64,000 bases of DNA from Alphaproteobacteria bacterium (GTDB lineage Bacteria > Pseudomonadota > Alphaproteobacteria > UBA9655), in the NCBI GenBank assembly GCA_017992885.1, contig JAGONT010000004.1, forward strand, positions 44,532 through 108,531, given 5' to 3'. Within the stretch, counting starts at the first letter, position 1; each line of letters begins with the position of its first letter. Made by a program: the position numbers and the translations under genes. Positions 8,194 to 17,567 of the stretch are shown here, piece by piece. Under the pieces are notes generated by a model. The model was not told the DNA's origin. It did no database searches and saw nothing but the letters and a program-made list of their open reading frames with translations.

Positions 8194-9453
8194 ATGCGTC
8201 GTGTTGTTATAACTGGTATAGGCCTTGTCACTCCTTTAGGAAATGGCGTAGACACTACCTGGAGGCGGTTAATTCATAGCGAATCAGGAATTCGACGTAT
8301 AGACACCTTTAATACGGAAGGCGTAACTTCAAAAGTTGCGGGCCTTGTCCCGCAAGGGAATGAAATCGGTCAATTTAACTCTGATGATTACCTTACTCCT
8401 AAAGAGCGGCGGAAAGTGGACGATTTTATCGTGTATGGAATTGCCGCTGCTGAAGAGGCTTTAAAAGATTCAGGATGGGTTGCTGAAACCGAAGAGCAAA
8501 AAGAAATGACAGGTGTCATGATTGGCTCAGGTGTTGGAGGCCTTCCGAGAATTTATGAGGCTTCAGTAACATTAAGAGAAGAAGGCGCACGCAAAATAAG
8601 CCCCTTCTTTATCCCTTCATGCCTTATCAACCTTGTTTCAGGACAGTTTTCTATTCGCCATGGATTCAAAGGCCCCAACCACGCTGTTGTCACCGCCTGT
8701 TCTACAGGTGCTCATGCCATTGGCGATGCGGGCCGACTTATCCAATGGGGAGATGCAGACGTCATGATTGCAGGGGGAGCCGAAGCTTCTGTGTGTGAGA
8801 TTGGGGTCGCCGGATTTTGCGCTTTACGGGCTCTTTCCACAAACTTTAATGATGAACCTACCAAAGCCTCTCGTCCTTGGGATCAGGCAAGAGATGGCTT
8901 TGTCATTGGGGAAGGTGCTGGCATCGTTGTATTAGAAGAATATGAACATGCTAAAAAGCGAGGCGCTAAAATTTATGCTGAAATTTTAGGCTATGGTCTT
9001 TCGGGGGATGCGTATCACATTACAGCCCCTTCGGAAGACGGCAATGGCGGGTTTCGGGCCATGCGCAATGCTTTAAAACGTGCTCAACTTCAGCCTGAAG
9101 ATATAGGCTATGTTAATGCGCATGGGACATCAACACCCCTGGGAGATATGGTTGAGCTTAATGCCGTAAAACGGCTATTTGGTCAAAATCCAACTCAATT
9201 GAGTATGTCTTCCACAAAATCTGCCATTGGTCATCTCTTGGGAGCAGCCGGTGGTGTTGAAGCCATTTTCTCTATTCTTGCGCTACGGGATGGAATTTTA
9301 CCCCCAACTTTAAACTTGGAAAATCCTTCTGAAGGATGCAAAGACATTGACCTTATCCCTCTTAAAGCTAAAGAAAAAAAGGTACGTTACGTGATGTCAA
9401 ATTCATTTGGATTTGGAGGCACGAATGCATCTTTGATCTTTGGGACAGTTTAA
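8194..9453 (+). CDS. fabF: 3-oxoacyl-ACP synthase II FabF
   Basis: The condensing enzyme that extends acyl-ACP with malonyl-ACP. The 419-residue product carries the thiolase-fold triad: Cys169 in 'VVTACSTGAH', His310 in 'NAHGTSTPLGD' and His347 in 'KSAIGHLLGAAG'. The C-terminal 'SNSFGFGGTNASL' gating loop is intact. It begins 19 bases after acpP and ends three bases before the mltG ORF, so the whole block is probably one operon. Confidence 0.97.
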   Translation: MRRVVITGIGLVTPLGNGVDTTWRRLIHSESGIRRIDTFNTEGVTSKVAGLVPQGNEIGQFNSDDYLTPKERRKVDDFIVYGIAAAEEALKDSGWVAETEEQKEMTGVMIGSGVGGLPRIYEASVTLREEGARKISPFFIPSCLINLVSGQFSIRHGFKGPNHAVVTACSTGAHAIGDAGRLIQWGDADVMIAGGAEASVCEIGVAGFCALRALSTNFNDEPTKASRPWDQARDGFVIGEGAGIVVLEEYEHAKKRGAKIYAEILGYGLSGDAYHITAPSEDGNGGFRAMRNALKRAQLQPEDIGYVNAHGTSTPLGDMVELNAVKRLFGQNPTQLSMSSTKSAIGHLLGAAGGVEAIFSILALRDGILPPTLNLENPSEGCKDIDLIPLKAKEKKVRYVMSNSFGFGGTNASLIFGTV

Positions 9454-9456
9454 TCA

Positions 9457-10572
9457 TTGCCGAAAAAAGGGAAACCACTAAAATCTAAAGGCACACAAAA
9501 AACTCCTTTATCTCCCTCTCCTTCCAATGCAAAAAACAAGCGTCCGCTTCCTTCTTCCAAACAGCCCTCTACATCAAAAAAATTCCAGTTCTTGAAAGGC
9601 TTTAAAAGCATGAAGGTTATTTTTTCCCTTCTTGCTATTTTACTTATGATTCTAGGCTTTCTCGCCGCTGGAGTCGCCTACTGGTATCAACACCCTCAGA
9701 AAAACGTGAGTGAAGTTGTCATCATTGATAAAAGAGCTTCCCTTTCTCAAATCACGTTAACATTAACGCAACATCATCTCTTAGACTTTCCCTTCCTCTT
9801 TAAAGGAATTTTATTAGGCACGGGACAATGGCGAGATCTTAAGGCTGGAGAATACTTAATCCCTTCTGGTATCACGCCCGCTCAACTGATTCATATTTTA
9901 CGATCAGGCAATGTTATTCTTCATCCTGTCACCCTCATCGAAGGAGAGACAAGCCATCATCTTATGCAAAAGCTTCAGGAGAGCTCTCACTTTCAAGGTA
10001 TTTGTGAGGTACCTCCTGAAGGTAGCCTTCTTCCTGAAACCTATCATTTTCCCCGGGGGACGAGCTGTCAAAAAATTGTCGATCGCATGCAAAAAGCCAT
10101 GCAGAATGCCCTTACAAGTATCTGGACGACGCGCGCAAAAGATCATCCTTTACGCTCTCCCCAAGACCTTTTAATCCTTGCTTCGATCGTCGAAAAAGAA
10201 ACTTCTCTTTCTCAAGAAAGGCCGCTGGTTGCCGCCGTCTTCTTAAATCGTCTTCAACAAGGAATGCCTCTTCAAGCTGACCCAACAGTTATTTATGCCT
10301 TCACACAAGGGAAGGACGAATTAGGACGAGACTTGAATCGCCAAGATCTAAGCGTTGATAGTCCCTACAATACATATCGCACACTCTCTCTTCCGCCTAC
10401 CCCCATTGCAAATCCAGGCCTTGCTTCCTTAAAAGCAGTCGCCAATCCTGCTGAAGTTTCCTATGTTTACTTTGTAGCGAATGGATCAGGGGGACATATT
10501 TTTGCCACGACTCTTCAGGAACATCAAAAAAACCACGCAGACTGGCGAAAAATCAGAGAAAAGAAAGAATGA
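9457..10572 (+). CDS. mltG: Endolytic murein transglycosylase MltG
   Basis: MltG cleaves newly made glycan strands and so ends peptidoglycan polymerisation; it is anchored in the inner membrane. The ORF of 371 residues has a Lys/Ser/Pro-rich cytoplasmic start (1-51), one membrane segment (about 54-73), a LysM-like domain and the YceG catalytic region with 'ILASIVEKETSL' (catalytic Glu), 'VFLNRLQQGMPLQADPTV' and 'SPYNTY'. The start is uncertain. The full ORF opens with TTG three bases after the fabF stop, with no clear ribosome site. The ATG at 9610 has an AAAGG about 11 bases upstream and begins exactly at the membrane segment. Many alphaproteobacterial homologues follow fabF, as here. Confidence 0.9.
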   Translation: MPKKGKPLKSKGTQKTPLSPSPSNAKNKRPLPSSKQPSTSKKFQFLKGFKSMKVIFSLLAILLMILGFLAAGVAYWYQHPQKNVSEVVIIDKRASLSQITLTLTQHHLLDFPFLFKGILLGTGQWRDLKAGEYLIPSGITPAQLIHILRSGNVILHPVTLIEGETSHHLMQKLQESSHFQGICEVPPEGSLLPETYHFPRGTSCQKIVDRMQKAMQNALTSIWTTRAKDHPLRSPQDLLILASIVEKETSLSQERPLVAAVFLNRLQQGMPLQADPTVIYAFTQGKDELGRDLNRQDLSVDSPYNTYRTLSLPPTPIANPGLASLKAVANPAEVSYVYFVANGSGGHIFATTLQEHQKNHADWRKIREKKE

Positions 10573-10734
10573 ATCTTTCCACTTTCATTAAGAGTGGAGA
10601 AATAGCCTTCAACCCATCTGGCGAAAGCGACTATCTGTTAATTGTTCGAATACAATATAAACATGAATTTATCAATTTTTTTACTAGACTGATGATTTGT
10701 ATATTTTGAATATTTTTTCTCTCTTTTATTTCAT

Positions 10735-10853
10735 AACCTGAGTTTTGGATAAATAATTTCCTTTATTATTTAAAAGCAAATAGTTACTGTCATTGCTGTA
10801 AGGGTTAGATAATTCGTTGGCAAGATTGTGCCCCCTTATCCAAAACTCACGTT
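10735..10853. mobile_element. MITE-like element with 18-bp terminal inverted repeats
   Basis: AACCTGAGTTTTGGATAA (10735-10752) and TTATCCAAAACTCACGTT (10836-10853) are inverted repeats with a single mismatch, enclosing 83 bases without an ORF. The size and ends resemble a miniature inverted-repeat transposable element mobilised in trans. No clear target-site duplication was seen. It ends three bases before the stop codon of the next gene on the minus strand, so its RNA could also form a terminal stem for that transcript. The rest of the 10573-10856 gap holds nothing recognised. Confidence 0.5.
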
Positions 10854-10856
10854 AAA

Positions 10857-12476
10857 TTACCACCCCAAGTTTTGAGGAGTGAGCCCAATCTTTTCTAGAG
10901 AAGAGGCAAAAAGCTCCACAAGTGTAGGATACATGAAGCGTGTCTTTCCTTTTGTACTTGCTCCTCTTGAATGGGGTTTTTCGGTATGCACAACTTTTCG
11001 AGCGATAGTATAATCAAATTTTTTGTTTTTTCTACAGTCTTTCAAATAATTATTATAATCATCTACTGTTACAAACTTGGCTGGTTCGCCTCTTTGTTCC
11101 CGTAAGAATACAGCAAATTGCCTCTTTGATCCTCCTGTAACCCCATACATTTTACCGTTAAAAGCATTCTGCATCATCGATTTAACGTCATTCCATGCAA
11201 TTTTTTCAAAGTTTTTTTCACCAGAAAAAATATTATTTAATAACCCTCTATACTTTGAGGAAATAGAAGAAATGTCAAAAGCTGGCACCGAAGGTTTAGA
11301 AACTAACACATTTGATTTTTGTTTCTTGTCTCCTTTAAACATAGGCGAGGTCTCATTAATCTGCCACCCTTCAAAAGATATGAAAGTCTCAACTTTCTTT
11401 CCTAATGAGTTTTCTGATTCTAAAACTTTTTCACTCTCTCTCTCTATGGCTTCCTGTTTTAATTCTAAGGCAGGCGTGACAGGAGACATAGCTGCATCTT
11501 CTTTTTCTGAATTAACCCCCTTATCACTAACAGGAACAGTACGTTTACTCACCTGAAGGGTTGGAACAATGATCGACGATTTAGAACCACCCTGAACTCT
11601 TGGTGCTTTTTTTGCTTTTTCTCTTGGTGCGTTTTTTGCTTTTTTATTAGATTTTTTAGTTTTAGAATGTTTCTTTTTGGTTGCCTCTTTCTTTTCAGTT
11701 TGTTTGAGCTCTTCAGCTTGCCTTAACGCAGTATCATTTTTAACTTTATATGTATTATTTTGCTCTCGTACTTTCTGACCAAATATTTCTGCGTCTTTTT
11801 CATGTTCTTTTATCCAGTAAGGATAAATGAGCCTCTCAATATACTGATAAAACATAATTTCATCATTATGAAGTCGAGACAAATGTTCTGCTAGAGGAGA
11901 TCCTAGAGCCTCAACATCATCATACGCTTTAGATTTTTTATTCTCATTTTCTTCAAGTACAGCTGCAGCGGAAATTAAAGCGGCTCCTACAGCTGTACGA
12001 GGATATTTAAACTCCCCATCCAGAGTTTCAAATAAATCTCTGTGGAAAGTTGTTGCATTATAAATAACCACTTCGTATATTTTTTTCACACGCATTATGT
12101 CCTTAAGAAAAGCCATATCATCCGCTGGAGCAATTTTCTGCCCGTAAAGCTCATTGAATACTGCTCGAGCTTGGGCTTTTTTCTTGCTTTTGTTTAAATT
12201 ATAAATATCATTTATTAAATTTAATGTTTTCTGAGAATATCCAATACTTTGCTCAAAATACTGACCGATCTCTCCAATTGTCTCTTCAAGAGAGCCTTTT
12301 TCCAATGGAAGTAAAGTAAGAGATTGTTTTTCTAATTTGGACTCAGGCTTTAATGAAGGTGATGTAGTAACTTTCATATGAGGAGATTTATCTTGTTCTT
12401 CCATAGCAACGAGACCGGACATTCCAGACAAATAGGCGCTTCCTAATAGAGGGAATAAATATAATTTCTTAAGCAT
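10857..12476 (-). CDS. Large secreted lysine-rich protein, possible HicA-like C-terminal domain
   Basis: Family not recognised. The 539-residue product has a signal peptide (about 1-24, ending 'SGLVAMEEQ'), a helical region (60-250), a strongly basic Lys/Ala tract (about 255-300), and a C-terminal part beginning near 'GLLNNIFSGEKNFEKIAWNDV'. The last 110 residues carry features seen in HicA-type double-stranded-RNA-binding folds: 'IAWNDVKSMMQNAF' then 'VTGGSKRQFAVFL', and near the end 'VHTEKPHSRG' followed by 'LFASSLEKIGLTPQ'. This resemblance is by eye only. An AAGGA ribosome site precedes the ATG. It stands alone between a MITE-like element and a transposase remnant, so acquisition by transfer is possible. 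Confidence 0.55.
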   Translation of the reverse strand: MLKKLYLFPLLGSAYLSGMSGLVAMEEQDKSPHMKVTTSPSLKPESKLEKQSLTLLPLEKGSLEETIGEIGQYFEQSIGYSQKTLNLINDIYNLNKSKKKAQARAVFNELYGQKIAPADDMAFLKDIMRVKKIYEVVIYNATTFHRDLFETLDGEFKYPRTAVGAALISAAAVLEENENKKSKAYDDVEALGSPLAEHLSRLHNDEIMFYQYIERLIYPYWIKEHEKDAEIFGQKVREQNNTYKVKNDTALRQAEELKQTEKKEATKKKHSKTKKSNKKAKNAPREKAKKAPRVQGGSKSSIIVPTLQVSKRTVPVSDKGVNSEKEDAAMSPVTPALELKQEAIERESEKVLESENSLGKKVETFISFEGWQINETSPMFKGDKKQKSNVLVSKPSVPAFDISSISSKYRGLLNNIFSGEKNFEKIAWNDVKSMMQNAFNGKMYGVTGGSKRQFAVFLREQRGEPAKFVTVDDYNNYLKDCRKNKKFDYTIARKVVHTEKPHSRGASTKGKTRFMYPTLVELFASSLEKIGLTPQNLGW

Positions 12477-12802
12477 AAGAGAAAAATCCTTTTTAAATAA
12501 CAGATTAATAATTTTTTATTATATTAATAATTATATGGTAAGTAGCAATAAAAATTTCAAGTTATTTATTCATTAATGAAAAATTATCACGCCTCTAAGT
12601 TAAGATCTAAACCTTATCTCGTGATAAATTTATATAAAATCCGAAGAAATGAGGTTTAAGTAAGATCAAGCAGAATAAGGGAATGTCTCTTCACTCTTTT
12701 GGGAAAATTGGGCTTCGGGAAATCATAGACAAGTTGTTGTTGATACAAGATATGACGTAATTCTTTAGCGAACTTTCTAAGCTTTATTAAGCAGCCTCTA
12801 TT

Positions 12803-13000
12803 ATTTTCTATAGTGAGACACGTTGTTTTCTCGGGGCTTTTGCCGAAGATATTCTTGCAACTCGTACATCAATTGAACACTTCTTGAAGCAACTTAAGGA
12901 AAATAAACATATTGCTTTTAGGACTGACAAACTTAGTGCCGTCTTCTCTTCCTTTCTTTCTCTTTCTATTATCAAAGCTCTTCATGGACCTGACACAAAA
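12803..13000 (+). pseudogene. Remnant of an IS5-type transposase (C-terminal part)
   Basis: The frame through 12803-13000 reads as the tail of a DDE transposase: 'RTSIEHFLKQLKENKHIAFRTDK' (split in this text by position, residues from 12863) followed by 'FSSFLSLSIIKAL'. This matches the IS5-family pattern of a catalytic Glu in 'IERFF..LK', then 'RRIATRYDK' and a hydrophobic 'FLAFVHLA' helix. No start codon, N-terminal or DDE aspartates are present, so this is a decayed fragment. The remainder of the 12477-13169 gap, apart from a short repeat near 13103, holds nothing recognised. Confidence 0.55.
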
Positions 13001-13102
13001 AGAGAATACATAATTTCTTCAGGAGAACTCCTTATTCTCGAATATCATCCCCTAAAGACGGGAGAATCCAATGCAACTATCTGTAATAACAAGCTACTTT
13101 AT

Positions 13103-13127
13103 GAATTCCCCTCTCTGTGGGAATGAC
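13103..13127. repeat. Fragment of a dispersed 'GGAATGAC' palindromic repeat
   Basis: GAATTCCCCTCTCTGTGGGAATGAC is a degenerate copy of the common genomic palindrome of the form ATTCCCGC..GCGGGAATGAC. Related copies occur near 23800 and 63330 in this window. Confidence 0.4.
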
Positions 13128-13169
13128 AAAATTCAAAAATACACCCCGCCACTTAATTGGGTATATATC

Positions 13170-14444
13170 TTACGCGCTAACGCCATCCACATTTTTAGGT
13201 TCTTTTTTACCGTAAATAAAGAGGGGATCCGCCTTATTAAGGATCACTTCTTCGTTGACGACAACTTCTTCTACATTTTCCATCGTGGGAAGATCAAACA
13301 TTGTATTCAAAAGAGTAAACTCAAGAATAGACCGTAACCCTCTCGCTCCTGTCTTTCTTTCAATAGCCTTCTTAGCGATCGCTTTAAGCGCGCCATCTGT
13401 AAAAGTTAGCTCAACACAATCCATATTGAAAAGACGCTTATATTGCTTAATTAGAGCGTTTTTTGGTTCTGTTAAAATTTGAATAAGAGCGGACTCATCC
13501 AAATCATTGAGAGTTGCAATAACTGGCAAACGTCCAATAAATTCTGGGATCAGACCAAACTTCAACAAATCTTCCGTTTCAAGTTCTTCTAAAAGCTCGC
13601 CCGTTCGACGATCTTCAGGTCCCCGCACATCCGCGCCAAAACCTATGGCAGTCCCCCGTCCACGGGCAGAGATTATTTTTTCAATCCCCGCAAAGGCTCC
13701 ACCGCAAATAAAGAGGATATTTGTCGTATCAACTTGTAAAAATTCTTGTTGAGGATGCTTACGTCCTCCTTGAGGAGGAACAGACGCAACAGTTCCTTCC
13801 ATGATTTTTAGAAGAGCTTGCTGCACGCCTTCCCCTGACACATCACGTGTAATGGATGGATTATCTGACTTACGAGAAATTTTATCTACTTCATCAATGT
13901 AAACAATCCCACGCTGAGCCTTTTCGACATTATAGTCTGCAGCTTGGAGAAGTTTGAGAATGATATTTTCAACATCTTCTCCCACATAACCCGCTTCTGT
14001 TAAGGTCGTTGCATCAGCCATGGTAAAGGGGACATCAATGATACGTGCAAGAGTCTGAGCTAGAAGGGTTTTTCCACACCCTGTTGGACCCACAAGCAGT
14101 ATATTAGACTTTGAAAGTTCAACATCACTCGAATGCGTTCCATGCTCAAGACGTTTATAGTGGTTGTGCACGGCAACAGATAAGACCCTTTTGGCACTGT
14201 TTTGGCCAATGACGTAATCATTTAAAACGTCAAAGATTTGTTGTGGCGTTGCCACTCCGTCTGGAGAGCGAACAAGAGGACCTTTGTTTTCTTCTTTGAT
14301 GATATCAGTGCATAAATCAACGCATTCATCACAAATAAAGACCGAAGGTCCAGCAATAAGTTTTCGAACTTCATGCTGACTTTTTCCGCAGAAGGAACAA
14401 TAAAGAGGGCTTCTTGGATCTTCACTTTTACCTTTTGACATCAT
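13170..14444 (-). CDS. clpX: ATP-dependent Clp protease ATP-binding subunit ClpX
   Basis: ClpX is the AAA+ unfoldase that feeds tagged proteins, including tmRNA-tagged ones, into ClpP. Visible are the N-terminal zinc domain with four cysteines (16, 19, 38, 41), Walker A GPTGCGKT (119-126), Walker B 'VYIDEVDKI', and the C-terminal sensor region '[11 protein letters not shown]'. The longest ORF opens at 14486, but AAGGAGG sits directly before two tandem ATGs (14444 and 14441) and family proteins begin 'MSK..', so 14444 is used here (424 residues). It follows clpP on the minus strand in the order tig-clpP-clpX. The zinc domain is also the docking site for SspB, encoded at 23250. Confidence 0.96.
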   Translation of the reverse strand: MMSKGKSEDPRSPLYCSFCGKSQHEVRKLIAGPSVFICDECVDLCTDIIKEENKGPLVRSPDGVATPQQIFDVLNDYVIGQNSAKRVLSVAVHNHYKRLEHGTHSSDVELSKSNILLVGPTGCGKTLLAQTLARIIDVPFTMADATTLTEAGYVGEDVENIILKLLQAADYNVEKAQRGIVYIDEVDKISRKSDNPSITRDVSGEGVQQALLKIMEGTVASVPPQGGRKHPQQEFLQVDTTNILFICGGAFAGIEKIISARGRGTAIGFGADVRGPEDRRTGELLEELETEDLLKFGLIPEFIGRLPVIATLNDLDESALIQILTEPKNALIKQYKRLFNMDCVELTFTDGALKAIAKKAIERKTGARGLRSILEFTLLNTMFDLPTMENVEEVVVNEEVILNKADPLFIYGKKEPKNVDGVSA

Positions 14445-14584
14445 ACCCTCCTTCAGTTCTCTTTTGGCTCTTCTTAGCAAGATCAATCATATTTTGAATT
14501 TTTTTTCTCTTCCTATCTTTAGAATCGCATGGATCTACCAAAAAATAGTTAATGAAAGGGATAAAAACATGATTTTTTGATACA

Positions 14585-15211
14585 TTAAGCACTTTTACTC
14601 ACATCAGCTGAGTCAGGTCGATGAGAAACAACCTCATCAATAAGGCCAAATTCTTTGGCTGCTTCAGCCGTCATAAAGTTATCTCGATCCATAGCTTTTT
14701 CAATGACTTCAAGAGATTGACCTGTGTGATCCGCATAAATTTTATTCAAACGAGCTTTCGTATATAACATTTCCCGCGCATGAATTTCAATGTCAGAGGC
14801 TTGGCCTTGAAACCCTCCCCATGGTTGATGAATCATAACACGACCATTGGGTAAGCAATATCGCTTTCCTTTCGTTCCTGCTGAGAGGAGAAAAGATCCC
14901 ATCGAGGCAGCTTGACCAAAGCAAAGTGTTGAAATATCGGGACGAATATAGTTCAACGTATCATAAATGGCAAAGCCTGAAGTTACAGAACCTCCTGGCG
15001 AATTGATATAAAGATGGATATCCTTATTAGGATTTTCTGACTCTAAGAAAAGAAGTTGAGCGCAAACAAGACTTGAGACAACATCATCAACCGGTCCATT
15101 AAGAAAAATAATTCTCTCTTTTAAAAGACGTGAAAAAATATCAAAGGATCGTTCTCCACGAGCAGTTTGTTCAACAACAATAGGGACTAAGGTATTCATG
15201 TACATTTCCAT
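14585..15211 (-). CDS. clpP: ATP-dependent Clp protease proteolytic subunit ClpP
   Basis: A serine peptidase that forms the double-heptamer chamber served by ClpX. The 208-residue protein carries the triad Ser103 ('GQAASMGS'), His128 ('VMIHQPWGG') and Asp177 ('DRDNFM'). The '[26 protein letters not shown]' region (from Met5) is the typical alphaproteobacterial start, so Met1 and Met5 are both possible. It lies 15 bases after tig and about 140 bases before clpX. Confidence 0.96.
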   Translation of the reverse strand: MEMYMNTLVPIVVEQTARGERSFDIFSRLLKERIIFLNGPVDDVVSSLVCAQLLFLESENPNKDIHLYINSPGGSVTSGFAIYDTLNYIRPDISTLCFGQAASMGSFLLSAGTKGKRYCLPNGRVMIHQPWGGFQGQASDIEIHAREMLYTKARLNKIYADHTGQSLEVIEKAMDRDNFMTAEAAKEFGLIDEVVSHRPDSADVSKSA

Positions 15212-15226
15212 AAGAGATTGCTCCTT

Positions 15227-16672
15227 TTAAGAATCTTTTTTCTTTGATGGTTTTTTAGTTTTCTTTGCCTTAGCAGAAATCTGCGTTTCTATTTCTTCTT
15301 CTTCATGGGCAATAAGTTTTTCGAGATCTTCTGGCGTAATTGATTTTTCTGTGACCTTACCTTGACTCAAGATGAACTCTATCACTTTGTTTTCAAAAAT
15401 AGGAGCTCTTAAGGTGGCGAGAGCTGCTTCGTTATTACGATAAAAATCGAAAACTTCTTTTTCCTGACCAGGGAACTCACGAGCTCGAACTGTGAGAGCG
15501 TTTAAAAGTTCTTGATTAGTTACTGAAATCTGATTTCGCTTCCCAATTTCTGCAAGAAGAATCCCTAAGCGCACACGTCGCTCAGCAATCATAAGGTATT
15601 CTTCGCGCAGCTCCTCTTCGCCTTTACCAGTAGATTCTTCGAATATTTTTGAGTTTGATTTTTCTTTAACATTCGAATTGGCAGATTTCTCTTGAGTAAT
15701 GCCAAGCTCCTTACAGAGTTGCTCCCAGATGTTATTAAACTCAAGGTCTTTCATATTTTGAGGAACATCAAAGGTAAACCGCTCGGCTAGAGCATCTAAA
15801 ACATGCCGTTTCGTATTTAAAAAACTTTGAGCGGAGTAGTTTTTAACAATGTTTTGTTCAATCCATTCTTCCATAGCCTTAAGCGACTCAAAATCAAGTT
15901 TTTTGGCAAGGGCTTCATTAATCTCTATCGGCTCAGCTTCATGAATATCGGTAATCGTTACATCAAAGCGAGCCGGTTTATCTGCATAATGTGCTTCATG
16001 ATAATCTTTGGGAAAGGTCACTCTAACATCTACTTTATTGCCTTTTTCCTGATCAATAAGTTGATCTTCAAAACCAGGGATAAAAGCTCCTGAGCCTAGC
16101 TCTAAAGGATGGTCTTTACCTGTGCCACCTTCAATAGGGGTGTCCTCAATAAAGCCTTCAAAATCAATGATAACTATATCTCCTTTTTGTGTTTTACGAA
16201 GCTTTTTAAGGGAGCGTGTTTCACGGTTTTGTCGTGCAATATTTTCAAGAGCCCGTGAGGTGACCTCAGGAGGAACAGTTACAATATGTTTTTCAAAGGA
16301 AAGATCTGCAAGCTGAATGTCCCCTATTGTCGGGAGAATTTCCAGATCAATATAAATGGTGAGATCTTTTCCCTCTTCAATGGACTTGATATTGGCTTTC
16401 GGTTTAAGGGAAGGAACAAGCTCATTGTCTTTAAGAACTTGTTGGACTCCCTTTTCTAGACATTCTTCCATAACCTCTGAAAGAGCCTCGGCCTTATAGC
16501 GTTGTTTCAGCATAGCAAGAGGGATTTTTCCCGGACGGAAGCCAGGCATTTTAACTTTTTTGCCAATGGCTGCAAGACGATCATTGAGCTTTGACTCAAT
16601 CTGATCTGTGGGAATAATAACTTCAAATGACCTTTTTAGGCCTTGAGAGAGGGTTTCTATAATCTTCATCAT
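15227..16672 (-). CDS. tig: Trigger factor
   Basis: A ribosome-bound chaperone and prolyl isomerase that meets nascent chains. The 481 residues contain the N-terminal ribosome-binding domain with 'GFRPGKIPLAMLKQRY' (the signature loop), a FKBP-type domain around 150-245 ('GDIVIIDFEGFI', 'GSGAFIPGFEDQL'), and the C-terminal helical arms. The protein ends in a Lys-rich tail ('KAKKTKKPSKKKDS'), longer and more basic than usual. Tandem ATGs open the gene and either may be used. It is the first gene of tig-clpP-clpX and is followed 15 bases later by clpP. Confidence 0.95.
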   Translation of the reverse strand: MMKIIETLSQGLKRSFEVIIPTDQIESKLNDRLAAIGKKVKMPGFRPGKIPLAMLKQRYKAEALSEVMEECLEKGVQQVLKDNELVPSLKPKANIKSIEEGKDLTIYIDLEILPTIGDIQLADLSFEKHIVTVPPEVTSRALENIARQNRETRSLKKLRKTQKGDIVIIDFEGFIEDTPIEGGTGKDHPLELGSGAFIPGFEDQLIDQEKGNKVDVRVTFPKDYHEAHYADKPARFDVTITDIHEAEPIEINEALAKKLDFESLKAMEEWIEQNIVKNYSAQSFLNTKRHVLDALAERFTFDVPQNMKDLEFNNIWEQLCKELGITQEKSANSNVKEKSNSKIFEESTGKGEEELREEYLMIAERRVRLGILLAEIGKRNQISVTNQELLNALTVRAREFPGQEKEVFDFYRNNEAALATLRAPIFENKVIEFILSQGKVTEKSITPEDLEKLIAHEEEEIETQISAKAKKTKKPSKKKDS

Positions 16673-16743
16673 TTACGGCTCACTTAAGTTACGAACGAAA
16701 TTGAAAAAACCTTACTGATCCTTTGACGCTTTGTACAGTAATT

Positions 16744-16828
16744 TGGTGCGGGCGAAGGGACTTGAACCCCCACGACTTTCGCCACCAGATCCTAAGTCTG
16801 GCGTGTCTACCAATTCCACCACGCCCGC
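16744..16828 (-). tRNA. tRNA-Leu (anticodon TAG)
   Basis: An 85-base class II tRNA on the minus strand, with acceptor stem GCGGGCG/CGCCCGC, a long variable arm, anticodon stem-loop CCAGACTTAGGATCTGG (anticodon TAG) and T-arm GGGGGTTCAAGTCCC. The terminal CCA is encoded (16744-16746). It is 71 bases upstream of tig on the same strand and may share its transcript. Confidence 0.95.
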
Positions 16829-17009
16829 ATTGCCTATGAACCATATCATGCTCTCCCTAATTTGGAAATGTTGTTTAGGCAAGTTACAAAAAAAAAGGTG
16901 GGGCGATTCATATTGAGAGACATTATTAATATTTGAATTATATACTTTTTTATGATGATATCTTTCTTAATTAAATCTTAATAAAATGTTAAATTATACA
17001 GAATTATTG

Positions 17010-17153
17010 TTAGACAAAAGAAAGACTCCATTTAAAAGAATAAAGGGTATTTCCGTAAACATACGACACTCCAATCAACGTAGCTGTAATCATTATAAAA
17101 GGTAGTATTTGACTGGCTATATCCAGAGCATTTAATGTTTTTTTTCTTAGCAT
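17010..17153 (-). CDS. Small single-span membrane protein (47 residues)
   Basis: No family recognised. The ORF starts with MLRKKTLNALDIASQ, continues with a hydrophobic stretch (about 16-33, 'ILPFIMITATLIGVSYVY') and ends 'SFKWSLSFV'. A strong AGGAGG ribosome site lies five bases before the ATG, which argues that it is translated although it is short. The basic N-terminus suggests an N-in orientation. Neighbours are tRNA-Leu and the phosphatase pair, and none suggests a function. The flanks 16829-17009 and 17154-17567 hold no other gene that I can support. Confidence 0.45.
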   Translation of the reverse strand: MLRKKTLNALDIASQILPFIMITATLIGVSYVYGNTLYSFKWSLSFV

Positions 17154-17567
17154 ATTCTCCTCCTGTTGCAACTTATGCTGATAAATGGTGGAAAGCAGTT
17201 TGACGTGAATTAGTTACTAAATTATTAACAAACACGTTAATAATTAAGCCATGGCAAGCAAGGTCTTATCCAGTCTTGGTAAGAAGCAATTTTTTCTCCA
17301 CTTGTTTGCCCTCACAAACACTATAATTAATTTGCCTAACTTCAACCTTCTTCTGGATCCCCATCTGCACAGATTGATAAAAAACGAGTACTATCTATTA
17401 GACTTAGATAGAAATCAGAGTGATTAATTACATAGTGAGCTAAGGGAAATTCTCACTTGCCTAACGTAAAGAAGTCTTTTACAAGATCTCTTATATTAAT
17501 ATTTTATGCATATAATCGAAATGTTTCGCGAACAAATGTATCATATTTATTCAAGAGGAAATTATCT

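Noticed and set aside
12884..13126. An 80-codon ORF taken as a gene
   Set aside because: Its first half is the end of a decayed transposase and its last residues come from a palindromic repeat; the start is an arbitrary TTG.
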